A stretch of DNA of 64,000 nucleotides from Streptomyces sp. NBC_00568 (GCF_026341855.1 NZ_JAPENW010000001.1:6811001-6875000); one strand, 5' to 3'. Positions 1-8,447 are shown, counted from the first letter of the stretch. Notes: generated by a model from the sequence alone, not told the origin. Numbers and translations: made by a program.

Positions 1-31
1 CCACGTCGAACTTCCGCCTCTTGCCCGCCAT
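1..31 (-). CDS. Start of a gene running off the left edge, possibly an IS3-type transposase OrfA
   Basis: An ATG at 31 on the minus strand opens a frame reading MAGKRRKFDV before the window ends. A purine-rich AAGGGG lies just upstream as a ribosome site. The basic start followed by KFD resembles, from memory, the first residues of Streptomyces IS3-family OrfA proteins. Ten residues cannot prove this, so only the start codon and ribosome site are well supported. Confidence 0.3.
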   Translation of the reverse strand, partial: MAGKRRKFDV

Positions 32-179
32 GCCCCTTAACTTCCCCTGCAGTCACGGTCTCTACGCTACGAGGGGAAGGTCACTGCCTGGCCGGCGAGC
101 GGATCGGCGGTGCGAGGAACTCGCTCTGGGACGCTTCGACGCTCGGGCGGCGTGGTCACGTGCGCAGACGTTCTTCGGT

Positions 180-224
180 GGAGGACGCGTCTCGGGAGGA
201 CGCGTCTCGGGAGGACGCGTCTCG
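180..224. repeat. Three tandem copies of GGAGGACGCGTCTCG
   Basis: A 15-base unit is repeated three times head to tail, and the last copy runs into the 34-bp palindrome. The repeats probably arose by slippage next to the hairpin. No coding function is seen. Confidence 0.7.
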
Positions 225-249
225 GTGAGTGCGCACTCACCGAGACGCG
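216..249. terminator. 34-bp perfect palindrome, probable terminator
   Basis: The two 17-base arms (CGCGTCTCGGTGAGTGC and its complement) are perfect and have no loop, giving a very stable hairpin. It lies 31 bp beyond the stop of the leftward acyl-CoA dehydrogenase, where a terminator is expected. There is no T-tract, as is common in Streptomyces. Its left side overlaps three tandem copies of a 15-base unit. Confidence 0.6.
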
Positions 250-279
250 CACTCACCGGTCCCACGAGCTTCGGGCGTC

Positions 280-1461
280 CTAGTTGCCCGTCTTCCGCAC
301 CCGGAGGGTGCCGCGCTCGTCCTCCTTCAGCGCGCGGCCGATGATCAGGCGCTGAATCTGGTTGGTGCCCTCGAAGATCTGCATGACCTTGGCCTCGCGC
401 ATGTAGCGCTCGACCGGGAAATCGCGGGTGTAGCCGGCGCCGCCCAGTACCTGCACCGCGTCGGTGGTGACCTTCATGGCGTTGTCGGTGGCGATCAGCT
501 TGGCGATCGAGGCCTCGGACTGGAAGGGAAGCCCCTCGTCCTTGAGGCGGGCGGCGGCGAGCGTGGTGGCCCGGGAGACCTGCACCGCCGCGGCCATGTC
601 GGCGAGGACGAAGGCCAGGCCCTGGTGCTCGATGATGGGGCGGCCGAAGGTCTCGCGCTCCCGGGAGTAGCGCAGCGCGTGGTCCAGCGCCCCCTGGGAG
701 AGGCCGGTGGCCACCGCCGCGATGCCGAGCCGTCCGCAGTCCAGCCCGGCGAAGGCGATGCGGAGCCCGTCGCCCTCCTCGCCGATCCGGCGGTGGGCGG
801 GAACGCGGACGTTCTCCAGACGCACGGTGGCGGTGGCGGACCCGGTCAGGCCCATCTTGTGCTCCGGGGGGTCGGCCACCACGCCCGGGGTGTCGGCCGG
901 GACGAGGAAGCAGGAGATGGCGCGCGAGCCCGTGTCGGACGTACGGGCCATGACCGTGTAGAAGTCCGCGTGCCCACCGTGCGTGGTCCAGGCCTTGGCG
1001 CCGTTGAGCACGTAGTCGTCGCCGTCCCGGACGGCCCGTGTGCGCATCGCGCCCGGGTCGGAACCGGCATGGGCCTCGGACAGGCAGTAGGCGCCGAGCA
1101 GCTCGCCGCCGAGCATGTCCGGGAGCCATTCCTTCTTCTGCTCCTCGGTGCCGAACGAGGCGAGCGCGAAGCAGGACAGCGCGTGCACCGAGACGCCCAC
1201 CGCGACGCTCGCCCACACGGCGGCGATCTCCTCGATGACCTGGAGGTAGACCTCGTAGGGCTGGTCGCCGCCGCCCTGCTCCTCGGGGTAGGGCAGGCTC
1301 AGCAGCCCGGCCCGTCCGAGCGTGCGGAAGACCTCGCGCGGGAACCGCTCCTCGGCCTCCGCCTCGGAGACGCGCGGGGCGAGCTCCTTCTCGGCGAGCT
1401 CGCGGGTCAGGGCGATCAGGTCGACGGCTTCCGACGTGGGGAGCGTGCGGGTCGCGGGCAT
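280..1461 (-). CDS. Acyl-CoA dehydrogenase
   Basis: A 393-residue FAD-dependent acyl-CoA dehydrogenase, the usual family length. It oxidises an acyl-CoA to the 2-enoyl-CoA and passes electrons to electron-transfer flavoprotein. Visible family landmarks are the substrate/FAD loop YCLSEAHAGSDPGAMRT in the middle domain, the C-terminal FGRPIIEHQG segment, LGGAGYTRDFPVERYMREA and the terminal block IFEGTNQIQRLIIGR. The start at 1461 begins MPATRTLPTSEAV. The longer frame upstream crosses the promoter and is unlikely to be coding. An inverted repeat at 1515-1530 upstream suggests control by the nearby TetR regulator. Upstream lies a decayed CoA-transferase/racemase gene, so this may be what is left of a branched-chain acyl-CoA locus. 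Confidence 0.95.
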   Translation of the reverse strand: MPATRTLPTSEAVDLIALTRELAEKELAPRVSEAEAEERFPREVFRTLGRAGLLSLPYPEEQGGGDQPYEVYLQVIEEIAAVWASVAVGVSVHALSCFALASFGTEEQKKEWLPDMLGGELLGAYCLSEAHAGSDPGAMRTRAVRDGDDYVLNGAKAWTTHGGHADFYTVMARTSDTGSRAISCFLVPADTPGVVADPPEHKMGLTGSATATVRLENVRVPAHRRIGEEGDGLRIAFAGLDCGRLGIAAVATGLSQGALDHALRYSRERETFGRPIIEHQGLAFVLADMAAAVQVSRATTLAAARLKDEGLPFQSEASIAKLIATDNAMKVTTDAVQVLGGAGYTRDFPVERYMREAKVMQIFEGTNQIQRLIIGRALKEDERGTLRVRKTGN

Positions 1462-1514
1462 GGCGTGTCCTCGGGGGTGGCGGGTCGCGGCCCTGACGAT
1501 TTTGATACGCCAGG

Positions 1515-1530
1515 CGATACAACAGTATCG
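1515..1530. promoter_or_regulatory. Inverted-repeat operator before the acyl-CoA dehydrogenase
   Basis: CGATAC and GTATCG flank a 4-base spacer, 54 bp upstream of the acyl-CoA dehydrogenase start. Size and position fit a TetR-family operator. The TetR gene at 2201-2773 is the obvious candidate regulator, but this is inference. Confidence 0.5.
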
Positions 1531-1599
1531 TTTTTGGTACCGCCGGGCCATGGCGTCCCCCGATGGATCCACCGGCCCTCTGGCCACGTCACCTGTTCT

Positions 1600-2165
1600 G
1601 GACTCGCGGGGCTCCGGTCGGCTCCGCACGCGGCCAGGTGCCGGCCCGAGCCTCGGCGCCGAGGTGGTGCGCGTCGAGCGCCCGCCCGGCCGGGCGCTCG
1701 ACGCTCGGCCCCGACAGCACGACCGACGTCGTCCGGCGTGACCGACGTCGTTCGGTGCGGCCGCCGGCCGGTCCTCGCCGATCTCAAGCAGCCCGCGGGG
1801 CGCTCGCCGGTCAGGGAACTGGTTCCCGCGGCCGACATCCTGGGTGAAGGGACTGCGCCCCGGTGTCGCCGAACGGCTCGGCGACGGACCCGACGACTGC
1901 GGAGAGCGGAATCCCGGGCTCGTCCACGCCCGGGTCACCGGCTGGGGCAGGAGGGTCCGCTCGCCCGGACGCCCGGCCACGACCTGAACCACATCGGCCT
2001 CACCGGCGCCCTTCACGCGATGGGCCGGGGCGGCGCCCCGCCGCCCGGCCGACGGCAAGCAGGTCGCGGTGGCCGCGTCGGAGCGGCGCTTCCTCGCCGC
2101 CCTGCTCGACGACCTCGACCCCGCCCGGCTGCTCGCCCAGGACGGACGTGGCTGTGCTGGGGGAC
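1600..2165 (+). pseudogene. Remnant of an alpha-methylacyl-CoA racemase / family III CoA-transferase
   Basis: No intact frame exists, but successive fragments in different frames follow the order of this family. LGAEVVRVERPPG (about 1650-1692) matches the N-terminal CoA-binding strand. Then come RPVLADLKQPAG (about 1764-1800), LRPGVAERLGDGPDD followed by NPGLVHARVTGWG (1850-1950), EGPLARTPGHDLNHIGLTGA (1953-2020) and ADGKQVAVAASERRFLAALL (2050-2110). At least three frameshifts and an internal deletion separate them. The gene once interconverted 2-methylacyl-CoA epimers or moved CoA. Its position between an acyl-CoA dehydrogenase and a TetR gene fits a lost fatty-acid operon. Confidence 0.75.
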
Positions 2166-2200
2166 CGGGGTGTCGGCCGGGAGGCCGTCTGTGCCCGAGG

Positions 2201-2773
2201 TCAGGGTGAAACGGCGTGGACGATGAGTGATGCCAGCTCGGCGTAGGCCTCGGCGTCGCTCAGTCCGGTGCGGGCGGCGACCTCGCCCCGCTGGATCTCC
2301 TGCATGGTGGCGGCCACGACCTCGCCCACGAACGCGGCATGCACGTCACGGAACGCTCCCGCGGCCACTCCGTCCGCGATCAAGTGTCTGATCCTGCCCG
2401 CGGCGAGGCGCGTGTTGGCCTCGTACACCTCGCGGGCCGGCTCGAACTGTGCCATGTCGTCGAGGAACTGCCGGGACAGCGGTCTCAACTGATGGGCGAC
2501 CGCGTTCAGGTAGACCACTACCCGCTCGGAGGGCGCCGAGGTGTCGGCCACCTGCTTCTCGACGGCCTGGGCGGCCTCGCGGAAGTAGTGCTTCACCGCT
2601 TCCCGGACCAACTCCTGCTTGCTGCCCGCGAGCTGGTACAACGTCGTCTTCGAGCAGTGGAGCCGCTCGGTCAGCTCGTCGAGGGTGAACGCTGCGAAAC
2701 CCTCCGCCACCAGCAACGCGACCAGCCGCTCGAGCAGGTCGGTCTGGCGCGCTGTACGACGTGTGGACGGCAT
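2201..2773 (-). CDS. TetR-family transcriptional regulator
   Basis: A 190-residue regulator with an N-terminal helix-turn-helix, FTLDELTERLHCSKTTLYQLAGSKQELVREA (about residues 28-58), and an all-helical ligand domain. The family binds palindromic operators as a dimer and releases DNA on binding a small effector, often an acyl-CoA. Neighbours are the decayed CoA-transferase gene and the acyl-CoA dehydrogenase, so a role in acyl-CoA metabolism is plausible. Upstream of the start are two direct copies of CGTAACCGT spaced 20 bp (2782-2790, 2802-2810) that may be autoregulatory sites. Confidence 0.9.
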   Translation of the reverse strand: MPSTRRTARQTDLLERLVALLVAEGFAAFTLDELTERLHCSKTTLYQLAGSKQELVREAVKHYFREAAQAVEKQVADTSAPSERVVVYLNAVAHQLRPLSRQFLDDMAQFEPAREVYEANTRLAAGRIRHLIADGVAAGAFRDVHAAFVGEVVAATMQEIQRGEVAARTGLSDAEAYAELASLIVHAVSP

Positions 2774-2781
2774 GATCTCAG

Positions 2782-2810
2782 CGTAACCGTTCCTACTCGG
2801 CCGTAACCGT
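2782..2810. promoter_or_regulatory. Twin direct repeats CGTAACCGT upstream of tetR
   Basis: The nonamer occurs twice exactly 20 bp apart, two helical turns, immediately upstream of the TetR start at 2773. This spacing suggests paired protein binding on one face of DNA. Nothing else is evident between here and the next gene at 3072. Confidence 0.4.
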
Positions 2811-3071
2811 CCCCCTCGGGAGCTGTGATCTGGGGCGGGAGGCGCCGCCCGGTGGTAGCCCCGGACGGACCCGCCTGGCTCGCCGCGTACGACGCCGGGG
2901 CAAGGGCCTCATCGTGTACGCGCCCGACGCGGCGGCCGGGCGGAGCGGCCGGCCCACCCCGGCCGACCGGTGCGGGGCGGGGCCGCGTGGTCGAGTGCGC
3001 CGACGGTGTTCGTCCGGGCGAGCGGACCGCCGGCGCACTCGATGACGTCCCCGCGGACAGGGCGGCCCGGC

Positions 3072-4091
3072 TCAGCGGTAGAAGGCGGGCCGCTCGATCA
3101 GGTCGACCTCCGTGCGGCGGCCCTCGGCCTGCGCGCGGACGCCCGCCTCGCAGACGGCCGCCGCCGCGTACCCGTCCCAGCAGCTGGGCCCGGTGACCTC
3201 GCCGCGCAGCGTGGCGTCGACCCACGCCTGCACCTCGCGGTCGTACGCCTCGGCGAACCGCTCCACGAAGTCCGGCGCGATCGAACCTCCCCACCGTGCG
3301 CCCGAGTTGACCAGCATTCCGTGGTCCTCGCCGATCTGTGCCGTGCCGTTCTCGCAGACGGCCTCGGCCTGCACCTGGTACCCGAAACGGCAGTTGACGT
3401 AGATCTCCACGTCGACGAGCACACCTCCGTCCGTCTCCAGGACGACGAACTGCGGGTCCGAGAGTCCCTCGGGCGCGTTGCCGGAGGGCCGTGGCTTCAG
3501 CACCGTGACCGCGGTGATCTCCTGCCCGAGCAGCCAGCGGGCGGCATCCATCTCGTGCACGACGGAGTCGTTGATGAGCATCTGTTCGGTGAAGTACGGC
3601 AGGACATCGGCGTTGCGATGCCGGTTGTGCAGCATCAGAGGGCGGCCCAACCCGCCCCCGTCCAGGAGCGACTTGAGCCTCAGATACTCGGCGTCGTAGC
3701 GCCGCATGAACCCGACCTGGACCCGCCGGTGCCCGAGTGCGCGCTCCGCCTCCATCACCCGCAGCGCGGAGGCCGCGTCCGGGGTGAGCGGCTTCTCGCA
3801 CAGGACCGGCAGGTCGTGCTCGAACGCGGTGAGCAGCGCCGCCTCGTGAGCGGGGCCGGGGGAGGCGATGACCACGGCGTCGACATCGTCCGCCGCCAGC
3901 GCCGAGGCCGTGTCCGTGTACGCGGCGCAGCCGTCGATGCCGTCGGCGAGCCCTTTGGCCCGCTCGGCGTCGATGTCCACGACCGCGCTCACCCGCGCCC
4001 CGCTGATGACCTCGGTGATCCGGCGGACATGGTCGGCCCCCATCCGGCCGGTGCCGATGACGGCGACCCCGAGTGTTCCGTGCTGGGTCAT
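3072..4091 (-). CDS. iolG: Gfo/Idh/MocA oxidoreductase, probable inositol 2-dehydrogenase
   Basis: A 339-residue NAD(P)-dependent oxidoreductase. The N-terminal Rossmann fold carries GTGRMGADH (residues 13-21), and the family's CEKPL motif follows the sugar-phosphate-like loop ASPGPAHE. The C-terminal alpha/beta domain forms the substrate face, with the DSVVHEMD stretch that normally carries the catalytic histidine. Family members oxidise the hydroxyl of inositols or sugars; myo-inositol to 2-keto-inositol is the likeliest here because an inositol-type importer lies directly upstream and iolC, iolB and iolD lie across the divergent promoter. It is the last gene of the leftward transporter operon, 46 bp after the ATPase gene. 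A scyllo-inositol or other polyol substrate cannot be excluded. Confidence 0.85.
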   Translation of the reverse strand: MTQHGTLGVAVIGTGRMGADHVRRITEVISGARVSAVVDIDAERAKGLADGIDGCAAYTDTASALAADDVDAVVIASPGPAHEAALLTAFEHDLPVLCEKPLTPDAASALRVMEAERALGHRRVQVGFMRRYDAEYLRLKSLLDGGGLGRPLMLHNRHRNADVLPYFTEQMLINDSVVHEMDAARWLLGQEITAVTVLKPRPSGNAPEGLSDPQFVVLETDGGVLVDVEIYVNCRFGYQVQAEAVCENGTAQIGEDHGMLVNSGARWGGSIAPDFVERFAEAYDREVQAWVDATLRGEVTGPSCWDGYAAAAVCEAGVRAQAEGRRTEVDLIERPAFYR

Positions 4092-4137
4092 GTGGTCGGT
4101 GGTCCCTTCGATGGATCGGGCGGCGCAGGAGCGGAGG

Positions 4138-5058
4138 TCAGGAGGTTCCTTCGGGGGAGGCCGGGGCCGGTGCCGGGGCCCGGAGGTCCTCCGCCTCGGG
4201 AAGCTCCTCGACGTCGACCCCGTGCACTTGAGCCAACTCGTGTTTGAGCGCCGCGAGTTCGGCGCCGCCCGCCATGTGGTTGGTGAGTTCCTCCAGGCCG
4301 ACCTCGCTGCGGTCGGCGCTGAGTTCGAGCGTGCCGAGCCGCAGCACGCTGAAGTGGTCGCCGACCATGTAGGCGTGGTGCGGGTTGTGGGTGATGAAGA
4401 TGACGCCGAGACCGCGGTCGCGGGCGGCGGCGATGTACTTCAGGACGACACCGGACTGTTTGACGCCGAGCGCGGCGGTCGGTTCGTCGAGGATGAGGAC
4501 GCGGGCGCCGAAGTGGACCGCGCGGGCGATGGCCACGGACTGGCGCTGGCCGCCGGAGAGCGTGCCGATCGGCTGGTCGAGGTCGTCGAGGACGATGCCC
4601 ATGTTGCGCAGTTCCTCGTCGGCGGTCCGCTTCATCCGCGCGATGTCGAGACGGCGTACGGGCCAGGGGCCCTTGGTCATCTCGGAGCCGAGGAAGAAGT
4701 TCCGCCACACCGGCATCAGCGGCACGGTCGCGAGGTCCTGGTAGACGGTGGCGATCCCCTTGGCGAGCGCCTCGCGCGGGGTGCCGAAGCGCACCGCCGT
4801 GCCGTCCACGAGGAACTCGCCCTCGCTGTGCCGGTGCAGCCCCGAGATGATTTTGATGAGGGTGGACTTGCCGGCGCCGTTGTCGCCGAGGACGCAGGTC
4901 ACCCGGCCGGGGCGGACGGCCAGCGAGACGCCGTGCAGGGCGCGGATGTTGCCGTACGACTTGCCCGCGCCGCGCAGTTCCACGATGGCCGCGGTGCCGT
5001 CCCCGGGCGGGGTGTCCGGGAGAACGGCGCCCGCGGTTCCGGATCCGTTGGTTGTCAT
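4138..5058 (-). CDS. Sugar/inositol ABC transporter ATP-binding protein
   Basis: A 306-residue cytoplasmic ATPase with Walker A GDNGAGKST, Q-loop VYQDL, signature LSGGQRQ and Walker B VLILDEPTAAL, followed by the H-loop ITHN. It has one nucleotide-binding domain, unlike the double-domain RbsA type, and a Pro/Glu-rich C-terminal tail. It powers import of the sugar or inositol captured by the lipoprotein at 6143-7162. The start at 5058 (MTTNGSG) sits just after the permease stop. A longer upstream frame overlaps the permease and is an artefact. The operon order is binding protein, permease, ATPase, dehydrogenase. Confidence 0.93.
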   Translation of the reverse strand: MTTNGSGTAGAVLPDTPPGDGTAAIVELRGAGKSYGNIRALHGVSLAVRPGRVTCVLGDNGAGKSTLIKIISGLHRHSEGEFLVDGTAVRFGTPREALAKGIATVYQDLATVPLMPVWRNFFLGSEMTKGPWPVRRLDIARMKRTADEELRNMGIVLDDLDQPIGTLSGGQRQSVAIARAVHFGARVLILDEPTAALGVKQSGVVLKYIAAARDRGLGVIFITHNPHHAYMVGDHFSVLRLGTLELSADRSEVGLEELTNHMAGGAELAALKHELAQVHGVDVEELPEAEDLRAPAPAPASPEGTS

Positions 5059-5066
5059 GGGTCGGT

Positions 5067-6143
5067 TCACCTCCGGGTCGCCGTGCGGCGGACCCACAGA
5101 TTGATGAGCGTGGCGCCGAGCAGCATCACGCCGAGGAACGCCTTGAACCAGTCGGGGTTCCAGCCGGCGTAGACGATGCCCTGGTTCACCATGCCGAACA
5201 TGAAGGCGCCGAAGACCGGGCCGATCGCGGAGCCGTAGCCGCCGGTGAGCAGACAGCCGCCGATCACCGCCGCGGCGATGTAGATCAGCTCCTGGCCGAC
5301 GCCCTCGCCCGACTGCACCGTGTTGAACGAGAACAGCTGGTGCATGCCGACGAACCAGGCGCCGAAGCCGACCGTCATGAACAGCGTGATCTTGGTGAAG
5401 GTCACCGGGACGCCGACCGCGCGGGCGCTGTCCTGGTTGCCGCCGACCGCGAAGACCCAGTTGCCGTACTTGGTGCGCAGCAGCACCCAGGTGGCCAGTG
5501 CCGCGAAGACCAGCCACCACACGATGGTGATCTTCACCTGGACGCCGCCGACGTCGAACGACGAGGCGAAGACCTTCTTGGCCTGGCCGAAACCGTCCAT
5601 GTCGCTGATGTCGTCGGTGGCGACGTTGCCGGTGACCAGCTTGGTGACGGCGAGGTTCACGCCCTGCAGGATCAGGAAGGTCCCGAGGGTCACCAGGAAG
5701 CTGGGCAGCCCGGTGCGGACCATCATCCAGCCGTTGAACGCCCCGATCGCGAGGGAGACGACGAGCGCGACGATCACACCCGCCCAGACGTTCATGCTGA
5801 GTTGGTAGCTGAGCATGCTCGCCGTCAGCGCCGAGGTGATCACCGCGACACCGGCGGACAGGTCGAACTCGCCGCCGATCATCAGCAGTGCCACGGGCAG
5901 CGCCATGATGCCGATCGTCGACGACTGGTAGAGCACGGTCGCCATCGAGCTGCCGGAGCGGACCGACGGCGCCGCGATCAGGAAGAAGACGAACACGGCG
6001 ACGGCGCCGAGGAACACCCCGACCTCGGGCCGGGCGAGCAGCCGCAGCGCCAGGGAGCGCCGCGCCGTCCGCCCGTCGGTCTTCCGGGGGCCGAGGGCCG
6101 GCGGTGCGGTCACCGCCGGATCGGCCTGCTGGGCCATGCCCAT
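5067..6143 (-). CDS. Sugar/inositol ABC transporter permease
   Basis: A 358-residue membrane protein of the ribose/xylose/inositol (CUT2) permease family with about nine to ten hydrophobic segments. GGEFDLSAG and GGNQDSARAVGV are typical family loops. It forms the translocation channel with the ATPase encoded next. The start at 6143 overlaps the stop of the binding-protein gene as TGATG, pointing to translational coupling. A second ATG at 6137 is possible. Earlier starts would lie inside the binding-protein gene and are rejected. Confidence 0.93.
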   Translation of the reverse strand: MGMAQQADPAVTAPPALGPRKTDGRTARRSLALRLLARPEVGVFLGAVAVFVFFLIAAPSVRSGSSMATVLYQSSTIGIMALPVALLMIGGEFDLSAGVAVITSALTASMLSYQLSMNVWAGVIVALVVSLAIGAFNGWMMVRTGLPSFLVTLGTFLILQGVNLAVTKLVTGNVATDDISDMDGFGQAKKVFASSFDVGGVQVKITIVWWLVFAALATWVLLRTKYGNWVFAVGGNQDSARAVGVPVTFTKITLFMTVGFGAWFVGMHQLFSFNTVQSGEGVGQELIYIAAAVIGGCLLTGGYGSAIGPVFGAFMFGMVNQGIVYAGWNPDWFKAFLGVMLLGATLINLWVRRTATRR

Positions 6144-7162
6144 CACCGGGTGCCCTTCGAGGCGAACTTGGCGACGGTGTCGACGTTGCTCTTGTCGACG
6201 AAGGCCGGACCGGTCAGGACCGGCTGCTCCCCGCCGCCGCTGTAGTTGCCGTTGTTCTTGTAGAGCCACAGCGAGTCGATCGCCAAGTAGCCCTGCAGGT
6301 AGGGCTGCTGGTCGACGGCGAACTCGATGGTCCCCTTGCTGATGGCGCCGGTGAGGTCCTTGTTGAGGTCGAACGTGGCGATCTTCGCCTTGCTCCCGGC
6401 GTCACCGATCGACTGCACCGAGGTCAGGGCGTACGGGGCGCCGAGCGTGACGACGTAGTCGATCGCCTTGTCCTGCTTGAGCTTCGCGGTGATCGTGGAC
6501 TTCACGGACGGCATGTCGGTGCCGTTGACGTACAGGTTCTCGGTGGAGCCGCTGAAGGTCTTCTTCACGCCGTCGCAGCGTTGGGTGAGGCCGATGTTGC
6601 CCTGTTCCTGGACCACGCAGACGACCTTCTTGGCGCCTTCCGAGTTGAGCCGCTTGCCGAGCGCCTCGCCCGCGACCGTCTCGTCCTGGCCGAAGAACTC
6701 CGTCAGGCCCAGCTTCTTCCAGTCGCTGAGACCCGAGTTGAGACCCACGACGGGTATCCCGGCCGAAGTCGCCTTGGCCACCACGTCCTTCATTGCGTCC
6801 GGCTTGGCCAGGGTGATCGCGATGCCGTCGACCTTCTGGTCGATCGCGTTCTGGACCAGGTTGGCCTGAGTGCCCGCGCTGGGGTCGGCGGAGTAGACGA
6901 GCCTGATGTTGTCCTTGGCGGCGGCGGCATCGGCGCCCTTGCGGACGATGTCCCAGAACGTGTCGCCGGGCGCCTGGTGGGTCACCAGGGCGACCGTCAT
7001 CCGGGGTGTGTTCGCCTTGCCCGCGGCGGCACCGTCCCCGTCGTCCTCGGACTTCTTGCCGCCCGAGCTGCTGGAGCAGCCGGCGGCGAGCAGTGCGGAC
7101 GCCGCGGCCAGGGCCACGAGGGGGGCGATTCTCCGGGAACGGGGGTGGAACGTGCGATCCAT
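6143..7162 (-). CDS. Sugar/inositol-binding lipoprotein
   Basis: A 339-residue periplasmic-binding-protein-like lipoprotein. Residues 1-28 form a lipoprotein signal peptide ending in the lipobox LAAGC, so Cys29 would be lipidated and the protein tethered outside the membrane. A Ser/Gly/Lys linker follows, then a type-I binding fold (MTVALVTHQAPGDTFWDIVRKGA) typical of ribose, galactose and inositol receptors. It is the first gene of the leftward importer operon. A consensus-like promoter (TTGACA, 18 bp, TTGTAT) lies 127 bp upstream. Substrate assignment to myo-inositol rests on the neighbouring iol genes. Confidence 0.93.
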   Translation of the reverse strand: MDRTFHPRSRRIAPLVALAAASALLAAGCSSSSGGKKSEDDGDGAAAGKANTPRMTVALVTHQAPGDTFWDIVRKGADAAAAKDNIRLVYSADPSAGTQANLVQNAIDQKVDGIAITLAKPDAMKDVVAKATSAGIPVVGLNSGLSDWKKLGLTEFFGQDETVAGEALGKRLNSEGAKKVVCVVQEQGNIGLTQRCDGVKKTFSGSTENLYVNGTDMPSVKSTITAKLKQDKAIDYVVTLGAPYALTSVQSIGDAGSKAKIATFDLNKDLTGAISKGTIEFAVDQQPYLQGYLAIDSLWLYKNNGNYSGGGEQPVLTGPAFVDKSNVDTVAKFASKGTR

Positions 7163-7288
7163 CTTTCCAGCACCTCACTGTGCGACCGGGGGAAAGGGAA
7201 CGGGACGGCGCGGGGCGCGGGGCCCGTGCGGAACCCGGACGGCAGGTCCGGGCGTGATCCGTCGAAGCGGCGGTTTCGTTGGGACGGG

Positions 7289-7318
7289 ATACAAGTCCCT
7301 GTCGCACCCCCGTGTCAA
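7289..7318 (-). promoter_or_regulatory. Promoter of the leftward inositol transporter operon
   Basis: On the minus strand a perfect -35 box TTGACA (7318-7313) is followed after 18 bp by TTGTAT (7294-7289). It drives the binding-protein gene starting at 7162. The -35 box lies inside the left arm of a 14-bp inverted repeat shared with the rightward promoter. Confidence 0.6.
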
Positions 7319-7376
7319 TACTTTGTTAAGACATCATTTCAGGAGCAGGTCCGAATGTCCGTACAAAGTCTTGACA
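7313..7376. promoter_or_regulatory. Inverted-repeat operator pair spanning divergent iol promoters
   Basis: The left arm TGTCAATACTTTGT (7313-7326) and right arm ACAAAGTCTTGACA (7363-7376) are inverted copies with 13 of 14 bases matching. Each arm contains the -35 box TTGACA of the promoter pointing away from it, so a regulator bound here would shut both operons together. The GntR protein at 12754-13557 is the natural candidate. Confidence 0.6.
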
Positions 7377-7400
7377 GAGAGGAGCCGGGAGTCCTACACC
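7371..7400 (+). promoter_or_regulatory. Promoter of the rightward iolC operon
   Basis: TTGACA at 7371-7376 is followed after 18 bp by TACACC at 7395-7400, a weaker -10 box. It leads into iolC at 7455, which has the ribosome site CAGGAG at 7441-7446. Confidence 0.5.
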
Positions 7401-7454
7401 TAAGGGGCACCGGGCGCCCCGTTGCCCACATCCCCCGCATCAGGAGCGTCACGC

Positions 7455-8447
7455 ATGCCTGAGTCCGCTGTACCCCGGGTCGCCGCCGCCGACTCCGCCG
7501 AGGCCTTCGACCTCATCACCATGGGACGGATCGGCGTCGACCTCTATCCGCTGCAGACGGGTGTGCCGCTCGCCCGGGTCGACTCCTTCGGAAAGTTCCT
7601 CGGCGGCTCGGCCGCCAACGTCGCCGTGGCCGCCGCCCGCCTGGGCCGGTCCACCGCGGTGATCACCCGGACCGGACAGGACCCCTTCGGCACCTATCTC
7701 CACGAGGAACTCAAGGAGTTCGGCGTCGACGACCGCTGGGTCACCCCCGTCGCCGCGTACCCGACACCGGTCACGTTCTGCGAGATCTTCCCGCCGGACG
7801 ACTTCCCGCTGTACTTCTACCGGCAGCCCAAGGCGCCCGATCTGGAGATCCGCACCGACGAACTCGACTACTTCGCCATCCGCGCGGCCCGGATCTTCTG
7901 GATCACCGGGACCGGCCTGAGCAAGGAACCCAGCCGCTCGGCCACCCTCGCCGCCCTCAAAGCCCGGGCCAGGACCGGCACCACGGTCTTCGACCTCGAC
8001 TGGCGCCCGATGTTCTGGAACAGCCGCGGAGCGGAGACGGCCCGGCCGTACTACGCCGAGGCCCTGCGCCACGCCACGGTCGCCGTCGGCAACCTCGACG
8101 AGTGCGAGATCGCCACCGGAGTACGCGAACCACGGGCCTGCGCCGAGGCCCTGCTCGACGCGGGAGTCGAACTCGCCGTCGTGAAACAGGGCCCCAGGGG
8201 TGTGCTGGCCGTGCACCGCGACGGCACCGAGGCCGAGGTCCCGCCGGTGCCGGTGGACGTCGTCAACGGCCTCGGCGCGGGCGACGCGTTCGGCGGGTCC
8301 CTCTGCCACGGCCTGCTGTCCGGCTGGGAGCTGGAGCGGACCGTCCGGTACGCCAACGCCGCCGGCGCGCTCGTCGCCTCCCGCCTCGCCTGCTCCTCCG
8401 CGATGCCGACCGGGTCCGAGGTCGAGAACCTCCTCGCGCGCGCTTGA
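7455..8447 (+). CDS. iolC: 5-dehydro-2-deoxygluconokinase (PfkB family)
   Basis: A 330-residue PfkB carbohydrate kinase. It phosphorylates 2-deoxy-5-keto-D-gluconate, the fifth step of myo-inositol catabolism. Seen in the sequence are the N-terminal family signature FLGGSAANVAVAAARLG and the C-terminal GLGAGDAFGG block containing the catalytic Asp and anion hole. The stretch FPLYFYRQPKAPDLEI is typical of IolC rather than fructokinases. The start at 7455 follows CAGGAG by 8 bp. It is the first gene of the rightward operon and is followed 37 bp later by an aldolase-like gene. Confidence 0.9.
   Translation: MPESAVPRVAAADSAEAFDLITMGRIGVDLYPLQTGVPLARVDSFGKFLGGSAANVAVAAARLGRSTAVITRTGQDPFGTYLHEELKEFGVDDRWVTPVAAYPTPVTFCEIFPPDDFPLYFYRQPKAPDLEIRTDELDYFAIRAARIFWITGTGLSKEPSRSATLAALKARARTGTTVFDLDWRPMFWNSRGAETARPYYAEALRHATVAVGNLDECEIATGVREPRACAEALLDAGVELAVVKQGPRGVLAVHRDGTEAEVPPVPVDVVNGLGAGDAFGGSLCHGLLSGWELERTVRYANAAGALVASRLACSSAMPTGSEVENLLARA

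Noticed and set aside
229..2226. Very long plus-strand open frame over the acyl-CoA dehydrogenase
   Set aside because: It is antisense to a clear acyl-CoA dehydrogenase and its protein is low-complexity. Only its last part overlaps the real CoA-transferase remnant.
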